Below, piece by piece: positions 1 to 7,420 of a stretch of DNA of 25,390 nucleotides. This stretch comes from an uncultured Bacilli bacterium (GTDB taxonomy: Bacteria > Bacillota_I > Bacilli_A > RF39 > UBA660), in NCBI GenBank assembly GCA_947600015.1, contig CANQFX010000007.1, positions 1 through 25,390 on the forward strand, given 5' to 3'. The first letter of the stretch is position 1. Each line of letters starts with the position of its first letter. Both the position numbers and the translations under genes were made by a program. The notes below the pieces were generated by a model that was given only the letters and a program-made list of their open reading frames with translations, searched no databases and had not been told where the DNA came from.

Positions 1-1155
1 CATCAAACGTCCTCGAATGGTTGCATAGACATCACTAAACGTTGGATAATCAGCAGAGGTAAAATGAGAAAAATCAGTATTAAAATCAATTCCAAATCGT
101 TTATAAGTATCTTGTACAATTTCGCTAAACATAGTAAGTACATCCTCAGGGATAGATGGATCATAATACTTCATAAAAGCTTTTAAAAATTGCAATGTCC
201 TAGTTAAAACAGTGTATCCTAATCCTTGTTTAATTTCCTCTTCATCAGCATCAATTACTACTTCCAAAGGATTAATTAATCCAAATTCTCCACCTTTTCC
301 AATATCAACTGTATCGCCACCAAACGTTTCTGTAATTTCTCTAAACTCATCTTCAGGATCAATAATAACAATTTGACAACCATTTCTAATATGGGTACGA
401 AGCATTAATTTCGCCGCAGTAGATTTACCAGAACCAGATGTACCTAAGATAATCATATTGGCATTATTACGGTTGTTTTCTTTTCTAATTTTGTATAAAA
501 ATTGATTAAATAAAATAACTCCTCCTGAAAAATCCACACCAAGTAATGTAGAAAGCCCTGGATCTTTAATACTATCAAAAATAAAAGGATACATAGCTGC
601 AATCGTAACAGAAGGAATTGGTGTTCCAATTCTCTGTTCAACATCTTGTGATGGAAAGATTGGTAAAATGGATTTTAAAACTTTTTCTTGTTCAAATCGA
701 AGAGAAATTGCTTTCAATTCCATTGCATCTAAATAATTTTTAACATTTACTTTCTTTAATTCTAACTCTTCTTTGGTATCCGCTGTTATCATAATATGAA
801 GTTGAAAATCAAAGATTCGAGCCTGACTTCCAGCTAACATAGAGGTAAAATATTCCAAACTTTCCGCATCTTGTCGAATTCTTTCTCGATAAGTTTGATC
901 TCGTTCGGTCTTATATTTTTCCTTTAAATCTGCAACTTGTTTATTTAACATTTTTGCCATTTCCTGGAAAGGAACAGGAATATGTTTCACAACAATCTTA
1001 ATTCCAGACATATTAGTCAATGTAGATAAATAACCTGGTGTAATATATTTAGGATAAGAAATTACAGTTAAAATTGTAGCATACTTATCACTAATAATAA
1101 AATCACTAGGAGAAAAATGTAAGCCTTTTGGTGCTAATTCACTTCGAATACTCAT
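1..1155 (-). CDS. virB4: VirB4-like type IV secretion ATPase, main part (3' end outside window)
   Basis: Cytoplasmic, membrane-associated ATPase of a type IV secretion system. The ORF is open for 385 codons from ATG at 1155 to the window edge, so its C-terminus (Walker B and later motifs) is not seen. Residues 238-246 read GTSGSGKST, a perfect Walker A with Lys244. They are followed by IVIIDPEDEF and NPLEVV, segments typical of VirB4/TraC/TrbE proteins. Residues 1-230 match the known N-terminal half of VirB4, with motifs such as VISYPKYITPGYLS and LPIFPSQDVEQR. The start ATG overlaps the TGA of the preceding ORF (ATGA), which implies translational coupling. The first ~180 residues expected of a VirB4 are in that preceding ORF, so the protein appears to be made in two pieces. 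Family assignment is firm; the transported substrate is unknown. Confidence 0.9.
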   Translation of the reverse strand, partial: MSIRSELAPKGLHFSPSDFIISDKYATILTVISYPKYITPGYLSTLTNMSGIKIVVKHIPVPFQEMAKMLNKQVADLKEKYKTERDQTYRERIRQDAESLEYFTSMLAGSQARIFDFQLHIMITADTKEELELKKVNVKNYLDAMELKAISLRFEQEKVLKSILPIFPSQDVEQRIGTPIPSVTIAAMYPFIFDSIKDPGLSTLLGVDFSGGVILFNQFLYKIRKENNRNNANMIILGTSGSGKSTAAKLMLRTHIRNGCQIVIIDPEDEFREITETFGGDTVDIGKGGEFGLINPLEVVIDADEEEIKQGLGYTVLTRTLQFLKAFMKYYDPSIPEDVLTMFSEIVQDTYKRFGIDFNTDFSHFTSADYPTFSDVYATIRGRLM

Positions 1156-1700
1156 CCTGCCATCACCGTCCCAAAATCCGTTCTATTTCCCCCATTTAAG
1201 AAATTATCTAATACCACTCGTAAGTCATCATTACTTACTTGAGATGCATTTAATCCACATGTTGCTAAGCCATTGATCATCATTCGAACTCTTTTAATTA
1301 ATAAATCTGGATCTTTAGATTTAAACATAATATAGTATTCTGTATCTACAATATTATTATTAATAAATGTTTGCCCTTTCTCAATATCTTGACTAATTAG
1401 TTTTCTAATAGCAGGAGATTGCGTTTCATTAAATAATAATTGTAATTGTGACATATAAACAGAAATATCTACTGGTCTATCCGCAACAATTAACCAAAAT
1501 TCAAAATCAATCGTATTATAAAAGTTCTTTAAACTAATCAAAATATTATCTTGAGATACAGGATCTAGAATAAAAATATTACGAGGAGATATTTTTACTC
1601 CAGTGACTTTTTGATTATCCGAAGTAATAATCATATTATTTTGAATTCCACGAATTGGAATCCAATCTTCTGTAAATCCACTACCTACTTTTTTTGCCAT
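1152..1700 (-). CDS. VirB4 N-terminal domain as a separate 182-residue protein
   Basis: Resembles the extreme N-terminus of Gram-positive VirB4 proteins. Residues 8-30 read like the usual opening (FTEDWIPIRGIQNNMIITSD), followed by an alpha/beta segment that ends at a TGA overlapping the start of the ATPase ORF by four bases. No ATP-binding motif is present. The ATG at 1700 lies 20 bases inside the end of the PrgI-like gene, with GGAGAGG about 14 bases upstream. PrgI-like protein, this protein and the ATPase are therefore translated as a tightly overlapped trio. Reading on in this frame past the TGA soon meets TAG, so stop-codon recoding would not join the two ORFs. It is probably an N-terminal VirB4 subdomain that assembles with the ATPase. 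An ancestral gene split and a separate family are both possible. Confidence 0.75.
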   Translation of the reverse strand: MAKKVGSGFTEDWIPIRGIQNNMIITSDNQKVTGVKISPRNIFILDPVSQDNILISLKNFYNTIDFEFWLIVADRPVDISVYMSQLQLLFNETQSPAIRKLISQDIEKGQTFINNNIVDTEYYIMFKSKDPDLLIKRVRMMINGLATCGLNASQVSNDDLRVVLDNFLNGGNRTDFGTVMAG

Positions 1701-1992
1701 TTTTATAACACCAACCTCTCCAACGATATGTTTGTCTATTTGTTAAAAACTCATATAGTTCTACAATAATATTTAAAATATTATGATAATTGGGAACGGG
1801 TAAAACGAGAAAGCCACAAACAATTCCCGGTGATAATACTAAAATCGTTACTAATGTAGAATCTAGTGGAACAATCGCGAGTAAAATGACCGTAATCAAT
1901 ACTCCCGTTCCAAATAGAATCAAATCAAAAGGTCGAAATAATCCTAAAATTAATTGCCCTCTTTTTGTATTTGCTGGTATTAAATAATTCAC
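1681..1992 (-). CDS. PrgI/TcpE-like (VirB3-like) T4SS inner-membrane protein
   Basis: A 103-residue membrane protein starting at GTG (1990-1992), chosen because GGGGAG lies about 10 bases upstream. Two adjacent hydrophobic segments (about residues 22-45 and 47-66) are followed by NYHNILNIIVELYEFLTNRQ and an aromatic YRWRGW stretch. That arrangement is typical of the PrgI/TcpE family of Gram-positive type IV secretion systems, which occupies the position of VirB3 directly before VirB4. In known systems VirB3 and VirB4 act together at the inner membrane and are sometimes fused, and the 20-base overlap with the next ORF fits that. The family call rests on topology, the RQ-Y-W motif and gene order. 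No exact functional partner beyond VirB4 can be inferred. Confidence 0.75.
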   Translation of the reverse strand: MNYLIPANTKRGQLILGLFRPFDLILFGTGVLITVILLAIVPLDSTLVTILVLSPGIVCGFLVLPVPNYHNILNIIVELYEFLTNRQTYRWRGWCYKNGKKSR

Positions 1993-2011
1993 TTATATCA
2001 CACTCCCCTTT

Positions 2012-4099
2012 TTATTTTTTATTATTTTGACTAGCTCGATAATGACTAGAATTTTCTGCTTCAATAATTTTAGCATTTACTACCCCTATACTATCATGTA
2101 GATTTTTACTAGTATCTGTATTTACCTCAACACCACGAACTGATTTACTAATATCTTCTACAACCTTTAGCATAGCTACTAACTCAGGATTAGACGTATA
2201 CCCAGTTGAACCCTTCGTCCGAAGATCACCATACAATGTCTGCATTTCTGCCTTTTCCAAATCCCCAGCGATTCGTGCATAGTCGTTCACACTAATTTCT
2301 TTATCCCTGTATTCAAAGTGTTCTTTCCCCTGTGCTTTCGCTGCATCTCCTATGGCCATCAATTCTTTAGAATTACCCTGGAATTTATCTCCAGGATTAA
2401 GGCGTTTACTCTCGTCTATACCTTTAAGATTATTAGTATATGCATATTCTGCTTTATCTAGAGTACCTAGACCATATTTTCCTTTTATAGCCTCTGACTT
2501 TAAGCTACTCTCAAAATTTTTAGCTTGTTCCTTAAATCGTTTTAAGGTATCTAAAGACTCTTTACCTAGTAATAGTTCTTTCATATCACCAGCAAAAGCA
2601 CCAGCTCTTTCACCTAACGGAGCCCAATTGGCATTGCGGCGAGCAATTGCATTTCTTGCGTTTTTAGAAAAGTCTTTATCTGCTGTTATTGCAGATTTTG
2701 CACCAGTATATGCACCTCCAACAAAACCAGCTGCTCCAGAAGTTGCGGTAGAAGCTAGTCTACCAATGTGTCCCAAAATTCTTTTCCCTTTATTAGGACT
2801 GTTAATCATATCTCTATCTTTTCCCCATGTATTTCTCATATTTGATAGTGCAGATCCAACTGCTCCAAGACCTGCAGTTCCAATTCCCATCACTTTACCA
2901 AATCCACTAAACCAGTCCTTGCCAGCATCTTCTTTAATTCCTAACACCTGTTTAATAAACTTTGGTGCATCTTTCGCAAAGATAAAAAGCCCAAGGAAAA
3001 TGAAGATTCGAGATATAACACCAAGTACCCCTGTACCTACACTAATGTCAATTCCATTCACAAGAATATCTTGAATTAGGAATATAACAAAATAAACAAT
3101 CGCTAATTGGATAAATAAATCTAAATAAGTAGAAGTTAATGTTTTGGTCCATGCTGAAAAAGCACCATCTTTTCCTGATTTTGGATCAATATAACTAATA
3201 ATTGGAATAGGCGCAATCAAACGCAAAATTGCTATTTTAATGGCACGAACGGCTACATTTACCGTAAAGTTTAATAAAATATAGACGAAAATCAAGGCAA
3301 CGACAGTGGAAAAAATTCCTTTATAGTTAAAAGCATATCGTCCATTCCCTGTCCAACTTCCTCCAAAATTAACAGAACAATCTAACGTAGCCAAATCCAA
3401 AATTTCTTGAGGATCTGCATCTACAGGGTCATATATATCTAATATTTCGTCTGTAAGTTCATCTTGGCACATCCAATTGGCCGAATCATTCTCATCATCT
3501 GAGACTCGCTCGCTTTCTGGTTTTAAGTTAATTCTAAAAAATCCCTTTAAAATAGCAGAAGCAAAAATATTTTTCATTCGACTCATTTGTTCTTCTTGCG
3601 TTAACTCAGAACTTTCGTTATCACTTCCCGTAGTACCTAAAATTAACCTCCCTAACGTGTTTCCTTTTAATATTCTATCCTGTAAAGAATAAAGAGTTCC
3701 AAATAATAAACCATTATTATTTAATTGAATTTCATACTCTGAACTGTCAGAACTAATATTAGGAATATTAATTGGTACTAATATGGTCAACATAAAAAGT
3801 GCAAACATTACCCTAGTGATAATATTTCCAAAACCATTGGTCTTATCCGTTGCTTTATCAGGATTGATAATAGCTTCTAAAATCGATACAGCCAATTTAA
3901 ATACCATAAATACACCAATAATTAATTGAACTCTACTATAAAAATTTCTGATGGTAGCATTTGTAAATAATTGAGCAGAAGATACATTAAAGAATATTTC
4001 ATAAATTAAAGTAAGCAACCAATAGGCCCCTCTGTCAAATAAAGTAAATATGATTCTACCTATATCACCACCCCAACCAGCATTACTATTATCTGTCAT
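2012..4099 (-). CDS. VirB6/TrbL-like polytopic membrane channel protein
   Basis: A 695-residue protein with at least five clear membrane segments: about residues 56-78, 94-113, 262-305 (probably two), 324-347 and 356-375. A hydrophilic loop of about 140 residues lies between the second and third. The C-terminal ~310 residues are soluble, rich in Ala/Gly/Lys and partly helical. This layout matches the VirB6/TrbL class, the polytopic core component that forms the inner-membrane path of type IV secretion systems; Gram-positive members often carry long C-terminal tails. Position between a VirB2-like gene and PrgI-VirB4 supports the call. Start ATG at 4099 follows GAGGTGG by six bases. The segment IPIISYIDPKSGKDGAF joins a membrane helix to a loop and may be a conserved landmark. 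Function is inferred from topology and context. Confidence 0.75.
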   Translation of the reverse strand: MTDNSNAGWGGDIGRIIFTLFDRGAYWLLTLIYEIFFNVSSAQLFTNATIRNFYSRVQLIIGVFMVFKLAVSILEAIINPDKATDKTNGFGNIITRVMFALFMLTILVPINIPNISSDSSEYEIQLNNNGLLFGTLYSLQDRILKGNTLGRLILGTTGSDNESSELTQEEQMSRMKNIFASAILKGFFRINLKPESERVSDDENDSANWMCQDELTDEILDIYDPVDADPQEILDLATLDCSVNFGGSWTGNGRYAFNYKGIFSTVVALIFVYILLNFTVNVAVRAIKIAILRLIAPIPIISYIDPKSGKDGAFSAWTKTLTSTYLDLFIQLAIVYFVIFLIQDILVNGIDISVGTGVLGVISRIFIFLGLFIFAKDAPKFIKQVLGIKEDAGKDWFSGFGKVMGIGTAGLGAVGSALSNMRNTWGKDRDMINSPNKGKRILGHIGRLASTATSGAAGFVGGAYTGAKSAITADKDFSKNARNAIARRNANWAPLGERAGAFAGDMKELLLGKESLDTLKRFKEQAKNFESSLKSEAIKGKYGLGTLDKAEYAYTNNLKGIDESKRLNPGDKFQGNSKELMAIGDAAKAQGKEHFEYRDKEISVNDYARIAGDLEKAEMQTLYGDLRTKGSTGYTSNPELVAMLKVVEDISKSVRGVEVNTDTSKNLHDSIGVVNAKIIEAENSSHYRASQNNKK

Positions 4100-4121
4100 C
4101 TCTTACCACCTCTTTTCCTTT

Positions 4122-5288
4122 TTATCTTAATCCACAAATTGGATCACTTGTAATTCCAAAAATATTTAATAGTGCAGATACAATCATTGGAATCAAGAAT
4201 AAGGCAATTGCAAGACCAATTCTAGTAAATAACTTCGTCTGTGCCTTTTTCATCGTATCTGCATCTCCTAATAGAGCAGCTTTTGCAAAATCAACGCCAC
4301 TTAATACTACAACTAATATTGGACCTAAAATTTTTAAATAATTCAAAATTTTTTGTACTAACCAAGCAACAGAATTAGGATTTTCTGGATTTCCAAGCAA
4401 AGAATTACTATCATCCCCTCCGGTACATTCGACCGTTCCTGTATAACCATTGACCCATTCTGATAAGTCATCTTCTGTAACTCTTTCTCCAAAGTCATTT
4501 GTAGCATAAATTGCACTCATTGCTTGATTATCTTTTGTACTCAAATCATTCTTTGGGCATTCTTTTTTATCGATTGATAATTGATAAAAATTAGTACCTT
4601 TTTTATTTGTGACACAACGATAAATTTGTTCTGGTCTGATTACTTTCTTTTCTTGAAATATAGAATCTATAAAATCATCACTAAGTACAAATATATCTTT
4701 TTTCCCTATCATAATTTGTTTTTCTATGGATACATAATCTCTTCCATCTAATGACCATTCTTTTGTATTGTCTTCTAACAATCTAAAATAAGGAAAAACA
4801 TAACTAGATTTTTGATAAAGACCTATACTAGAACCTGTCGTACTATCAATAATCTTTTTTATTTTTATATGATTAGAATAAGAACGAATTCTCGTTGCTT
4901 CTAATTTCGTACATTCACCATTACAGGTAGTTTTATCATTATTAAAAATAGTATAAAAATTATTATTTTTTTCTATGGTAATAGTTGGACAAGTATATGC
5001 ATTTTCTCCTAAATTAGAGGAATTTAAATACGTCTCAGTAAAATTCACAGCATGATACCAAGGTTTTTTTCCAATGTAATTTTCTTGATCCTGAAATGGC
5101 AAATTTAATGTTTTATCAGAATTTATTTCATAAGCAATATTTTTACTTTCTTCCTGGGAATACTGATATTGATATTCACAAACAATTAATTTTTTATGAT
5201 CCTTTTGTTCTTTTGCACTTGTATTAAAAGGAAAAATAAACAAAATTCCTAACAAAAAAAGTAGGAAAAATAATTTTTCTTTTTTCAT
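4122..5288 (-). CDS. Exported protein with ectodomain fused to a VirB2-like two-helix pilin domain
   Basis: A 388-residue protein. An N-terminal signal peptide (Lys-rich start, hydrophobic core to about residue 24) is followed by about 280 extracellular residues with several Cys pairs (for example YTCPTITIE, TTCNGECTK, YRCVTN, TVECTGG). The C-terminal ~85 residues contain two hydrophobic helices flanking a short charged loop, VDFAKAALLGDADTMKKAQ. That block aligns without gaps to the small VirB2-like protein encoded just upstream (5370-5696), where the loop is LDLGKAVISSDEKEVKSAQ. The architecture is therefore signal peptide, novel ectodomain, then VirB2/TrbC-like helices. It has its own promoter (5321-5349). 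Start ATG at 5288 follows GGAG by seven bases. The ectodomain is not recognised; it may be a surface-exposed cap or adhesin anchored through pilin-like helices. Confidence 0.75.
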   Translation of the reverse strand: MKKEKLFFLLFLLGILFIFPFNTSAKEQKDHKKLIVCEYQYQYSQEESKNIAYEINSDKTLNLPFQDQENYIGKKPWYHAVNFTETYLNSSNLGENAYTCPTITIEKNNNFYTIFNNDKTTCNGECTKLEATRIRSYSNHIKIKKIIDSTTGSSIGLYQKSSYVFPYFRLLEDNTKEWSLDGRDYVSIEKQIMIGKKDIFVLSDDFIDSIFQEKKVIRPEQIYRCVTNKKGTNFYQLSIDKKECPKNDLSTKDNQAMSAIYATNDFGERVTEDDLSEWVNGYTGTVECTGGDDSNSLLGNPENPNSVAWLVQKILNYLKILGPILVVVLSGVDFAKAALLGDADTMKKAQTKLFTRIGLAIALFLIPMIVSALLNIFGITSDPICGLR

Positions 5289-5320
5289 AAGACCACTCCA
5301 AATTACATTATAACATAATA

Positions 5321-5349
5321 ATTATAACAGAAGAAAAAAAAAATAGCAA
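5321..5349 (-). promoter_or_regulatory. Sigma-A type promoter for the type IV secretion half of the locus
   Basis: On the minus strand TTGCTA (5344-5349) and TATAAT (5321-5326) are separated by exactly 17 bases. The -35 lies inside the 3' arm of the preceding terminator hairpin and the spacer contains its T-run. A second TATAAT at 5307-5312 could act as an alternative -10 but lacks a well-placed -35. Confidence 0.7.
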
Positions 5350-5362
5350 TTTAATTTGCTAT
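5334..5362 (-). terminator. Rho-independent terminator after the VirB2-like gene
   Basis: On the minus strand a 7-bp perfect stem, ATAGCAA / TTGCTAT (plus-strand arms 5356-5362 and 5343-5349) with a 6-base loop, is followed by ten T residues. It begins eight bases past the stop codon of the VirB2-like gene, so it should end the Flp-TadE-TadZ-VirB2 transcript. Confidence 0.85.
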
Positions 5363-5369
5363 AATTCTA

Positions 5370-5696
5370 TTATTTTATATTGTGCTCTACAATGGCAGAA
5401 TCCCAACAACCTTGCCATCCAGTAGTATTTCCTTGTCCACCTTTCGCAACAATTCCCATTACTACTTGAACAAGTGTTACCACTAAGAAAATAGCTGCAG
5501 CATAAATAAAACGCTGAATTAATCTTTTTTGTGCAGATTTTACTTCCTTTTCATCACTAGAAATAACTGCTTTTCCTAAGTCTAATGTTCCTAATACAAT
5601 TAATACAATAGGAATTCCGATTTGAACTAATGGCATCACACCATGCTTAATTATTGCTACTACGGGTGCTAACCCATTACAATTGTCTGTATTCAT
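5370..5696 (-). CDS. Small VirB2/TrbC-like pilin or membrane protein
   Basis: A 108-residue protein with two hydrophobic helices (about residues 14-36 and 60-82) separated by a charged loop, LDLGKAVISSDEKEVKSAQ, and a short Cys-containing C-terminus. This is the topology of VirB2/TrbC pilins, and the same module recurs at the C-terminus of the next protein (4122-5288). No cleavable signal is obvious, which is common in Gram-positive VirB2-like proteins. A longer frame starts 33 bases upstream, but AAGGAGAGG sits five bases before the ATG at 5694-5696, so the shorter start is chosen. A strong terminator follows directly, making it the last gene of the segment that starts with the Flp-like pilin. 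It could be a major structural subunit of the secretion half. Confidence 0.75.
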   Translation of the reverse strand: MNTDNCNGLAPVVAIIKHGVMPLVQIGIPIVLIVLGTLDLGKAVISSDEKEVKSAQKRLIQRFIYAAAIFLVVTLVQVVMGIVAKGGQGNTTGWQGCWDSAIVEHNIK

Positions 5697-5745
5697 AACA
5701 ACCTCTCCTTCAACATCTATATCATACATGATAACTTAATTTTTG

Positions 5746-6729
5746 TCAACGTCTAAATAATCCAAAAATTTTATTAGACTCTTTTTTATCCTCTTCTTCC
5801 GAAATAATGCCCAACCTAGACAAAAAATCCTGTAGCATATTATTTCGTTTTCTTTCATTTAATGGCGGAACATTATAAAATATTTGAGAGTTTGACTCAT
5901 ATTCAAAATCCGTAATATCTTTATTAGATAATAAACTTTTATTTAATATAATTTTCTTTCCTTTAAGTTTACTAAAAATATTTCTATTCCTACGCATTAA
6001 TCGATTTAGTTTGACCATACTTGGTTCTAATAAATATAAAACTTCTCCACACATAGAATCATCTGTCATATCATTCAAATCAACCAAAATTACTTTTTTA
6101 TTTAAATTTTGATTAATAGTATTTTTTAACTCCCCTGCTCCTACGGAAAGCATATTTTTATCACCAAATAATTGAAAATCTTTTTTGTTCACTTCAATCG
6201 CTAATACATCATTTTTTCCTAATACTTCCTCTAACTCTTTTTTTAGCATATAAATTAAAGTGGTTGCCCCTGCTTGATCCGTCACATTTTTAATTCCAAT
6301 AATTTTAGAACCATCATTAACTTTATCCACAACAGTTGTGGATAAAGTTTGCATTTGGACAATACGAGACACATCATTATATGTATTGGACTTTTTTAAT
6401 AAATATTTTACTCCATCTAAATTGGTTGTAAAATTATAAATTCCCATTTCAATTATTTTGGATAAAAAATTAGAAGTACAGATTCTACTACCTTCTGGTA
6501 ATAAAAAAATGATTTTTTCTGCATCTAAACCCGTTGCAATCGTTTGAAAACTCTGAACATCCTCATAGTTCTTTATTGCTGTTACATCCAAAATCATTTT
6601 ACTATAGAAAAAGTTTTTAAACATCTCTACGATTTCATTTGCTTCATACGTACCAGAAATACTTTTAATAATATCAATATCTAAGGTAGATAATAGATTC
6701 TGCTGTTCATTTGCAACAATTACATTCAT
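5746..6729 (-). CDS. TadZ/CpaE-like pilus localisation protein with degenerate P-loop
   Basis: A 327-residue protein between a TadE-like gene and a VirB2-like gene. The N-terminal ~125 residues look like an atypical receiver domain (alternating hydrophobic strands such as MILDV, KIIFLLPEG). From about residue 142 a ParA/MinD-like fold begins, with KIIGIKNVTDQAGATTLIY where a deviant Walker A is expected. The lysines of a normal KGGxGKTT motif are missing, so ATP hydrolysis is doubtful. TadZ/CpaE proteins are known to recruit Tad machinery to particular cell sites, and several have atypical Walker A sequences. The C-terminus is highly charged. Start ATG at 6729 follows GAGGTGA by four bases. 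The family call comes from domain order and position in a Tad operon. Confidence 0.75.
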   Translation of the reverse strand: MNVIVANEQQNLLSTLDIDIIKSISGTYEANEIVEMFKNFFYSKMILDVTAIKNYEDVQSFQTIATGLDAEKIIFLLPEGSRICTSNFLSKIIEMGIYNFTTNLDGVKYLLKKSNTYNDVSRIVQMQTLSTTVVDKVNDGSKIIGIKNVTDQAGATTLIYMLKKELEEVLGKNDVLAIEVNKKDFQLFGDKNMLSVGAGELKNTINQNLNKKVILVDLNDMTDDSMCGEVLYLLEPSMVKLNRLMRRNRNIFSKLKGKKIILNKSLLSNKDITDFEYESNSQIFYNVPPLNERKRNNMLQDFLSRLGIISEEEDKKESNKIFGLFRR

Positions 6730-6742
6730 ATCTTCACCTCTT

Positions 6743-7171
6743 CTATCGTATAGTAATTTGTTTGGTATCTCCTGATACTTGGAAAATTTTTAATGATGGT
6801 AATATTTTATTAATAATTGGTATATCAATATTAATTTGTGTTACTACTTTAAAATATGCCCTCTCTTTTAAGTCTTCTCCAGCTGCACTTACTTGCGTCT
6901 TTTTATAGCAGTAACCATCATGACAAGTATAATCTTGTATACTAAAATTTACTGCACTATAGCCAATGGCTTTCATGTATTCTTTTATTTTAGTATTACA
7001 TGAACTACTGACATCACACTTTCCTTCGTATTCTTCAAACGTAGAAATAATATAGTTTTTTACGCGAAAAGCCTTGGTATAATTAACATTAAATGCCAAA
7101 TATCCTGATACAATGACCAAGAACACAACAATCATAACTAAATTGACAACACCACCAAATGCATCTCGCAT
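6743..7171 (-). CDS. TadE-like minor pseudopilin
   Basis: A 142-residue protein with a short N-terminus (MRDAFGGVVN) leading straight into one hydrophobic helix (about residues 9-28), then a globular extracellular part with four Cys (CDVSSSC and CHDGYC). That is the layout of TadE/TadF-type pseudopilins, minor components of Tad/Flp pili. The position immediately after the Flp-like pilin supports it. The paired Cys suggest two disulphides outside the membrane. Start ATG at 7171 follows GAGGTGA by five bases. Sequence identity to named TadE members is not strong by eye; a single-pass membrane protein of another kind cannot be excluded. Confidence 0.65.
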   Translation of the reverse strand: MRDAFGGVVNLVMIVVFLVIVSGYLAFNVNYTKAFRVKNYIISTFEEYEGKCDVSSSCNTKIKEYMKAIGYSAVNFSIQDYTCHDGYCYKKTQVSAAGEDLKERAYFKVVTQINIDIPIINKILPSLKIFQVSGDTKQITIR

Positions 7172-7185
7172 CTAATTCACCTCTT

Positions 7186-7344
7186 TTATATGTTAATAAA
7201 CCTAGAAATATAAGATATATTATCCCATTGTGAATTTAATGAATTTCTAATATTAGGCCACATAATCCAGAAAAATCCAATAACTGCTGCAATAGCAATT
7301 AATGTAATTACTGTTAAGTTTAATTCTCCTGTAGCTGCTTTCAT
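7186..7344 (-). CDS. Flp-like pilin, 52 residues
   Basis: A very short gene with a leader MKAATG, then a 20-residue hydrophobic helix (TVITLIAIAAVIGFFWIMW) and a short polar tail. Size, single N-terminal helix and position directly after tadC and before a TadE-like gene fit the Flp major pilin family. A prepilin-peptidase cut after Gly6 is plausible, but the acidic residue (Glu7) would then be at +1 and not +5 as in classic type IV pilins. The ATG at 7342-7344 is preceded by AGGAAAGGA. It has its own near-consensus promoter, which fits a need for many copies. No prepilin peptidase gene is in the window. Confidence 0.75.
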   Translation of the reverse strand: MKAATGELNLTVITLIAIAAVIGFFWIMWPNIRNSLNSQWDNISYISRFINI

Positions 7345-7376
7345 CTATTTCTCACATCCTTTCCTATGATATTTTT

Positions 7377-7405
7377 ATTATACCAAATTAATCTAGAATT
7401 AACAA
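7377..7405 (-). promoter_or_regulatory. Internal promoter before the Flp-like pilin gene
   Basis: On the minus strand TTGTTA (7400-7405) and TATAAT (7377-7382) are 17 bases apart, about 33 bases upstream of the pilin ATG and just after the tadC stop. It would allow higher pilin expression than read-through from the long upstream operon. Confidence 0.75.
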
Positions 7406-7420
7406 TATTTTTTATTTATT

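Noticed and set aside
2352..3074. 240-codon plus-strand ORF
   Set aside because: It lies wholly inside the VirB6-like gene, which has a ribosome site, membrane helices and family topology; the plus frame is its shadow.
5697..5729. Longer start for the small VirB2-like protein
   Set aside because: The AAGGAGAGG site lies inside this extension, five bases before the ATG at 5694-5696, and the extension is acidic with no counterpart in the paralogue.
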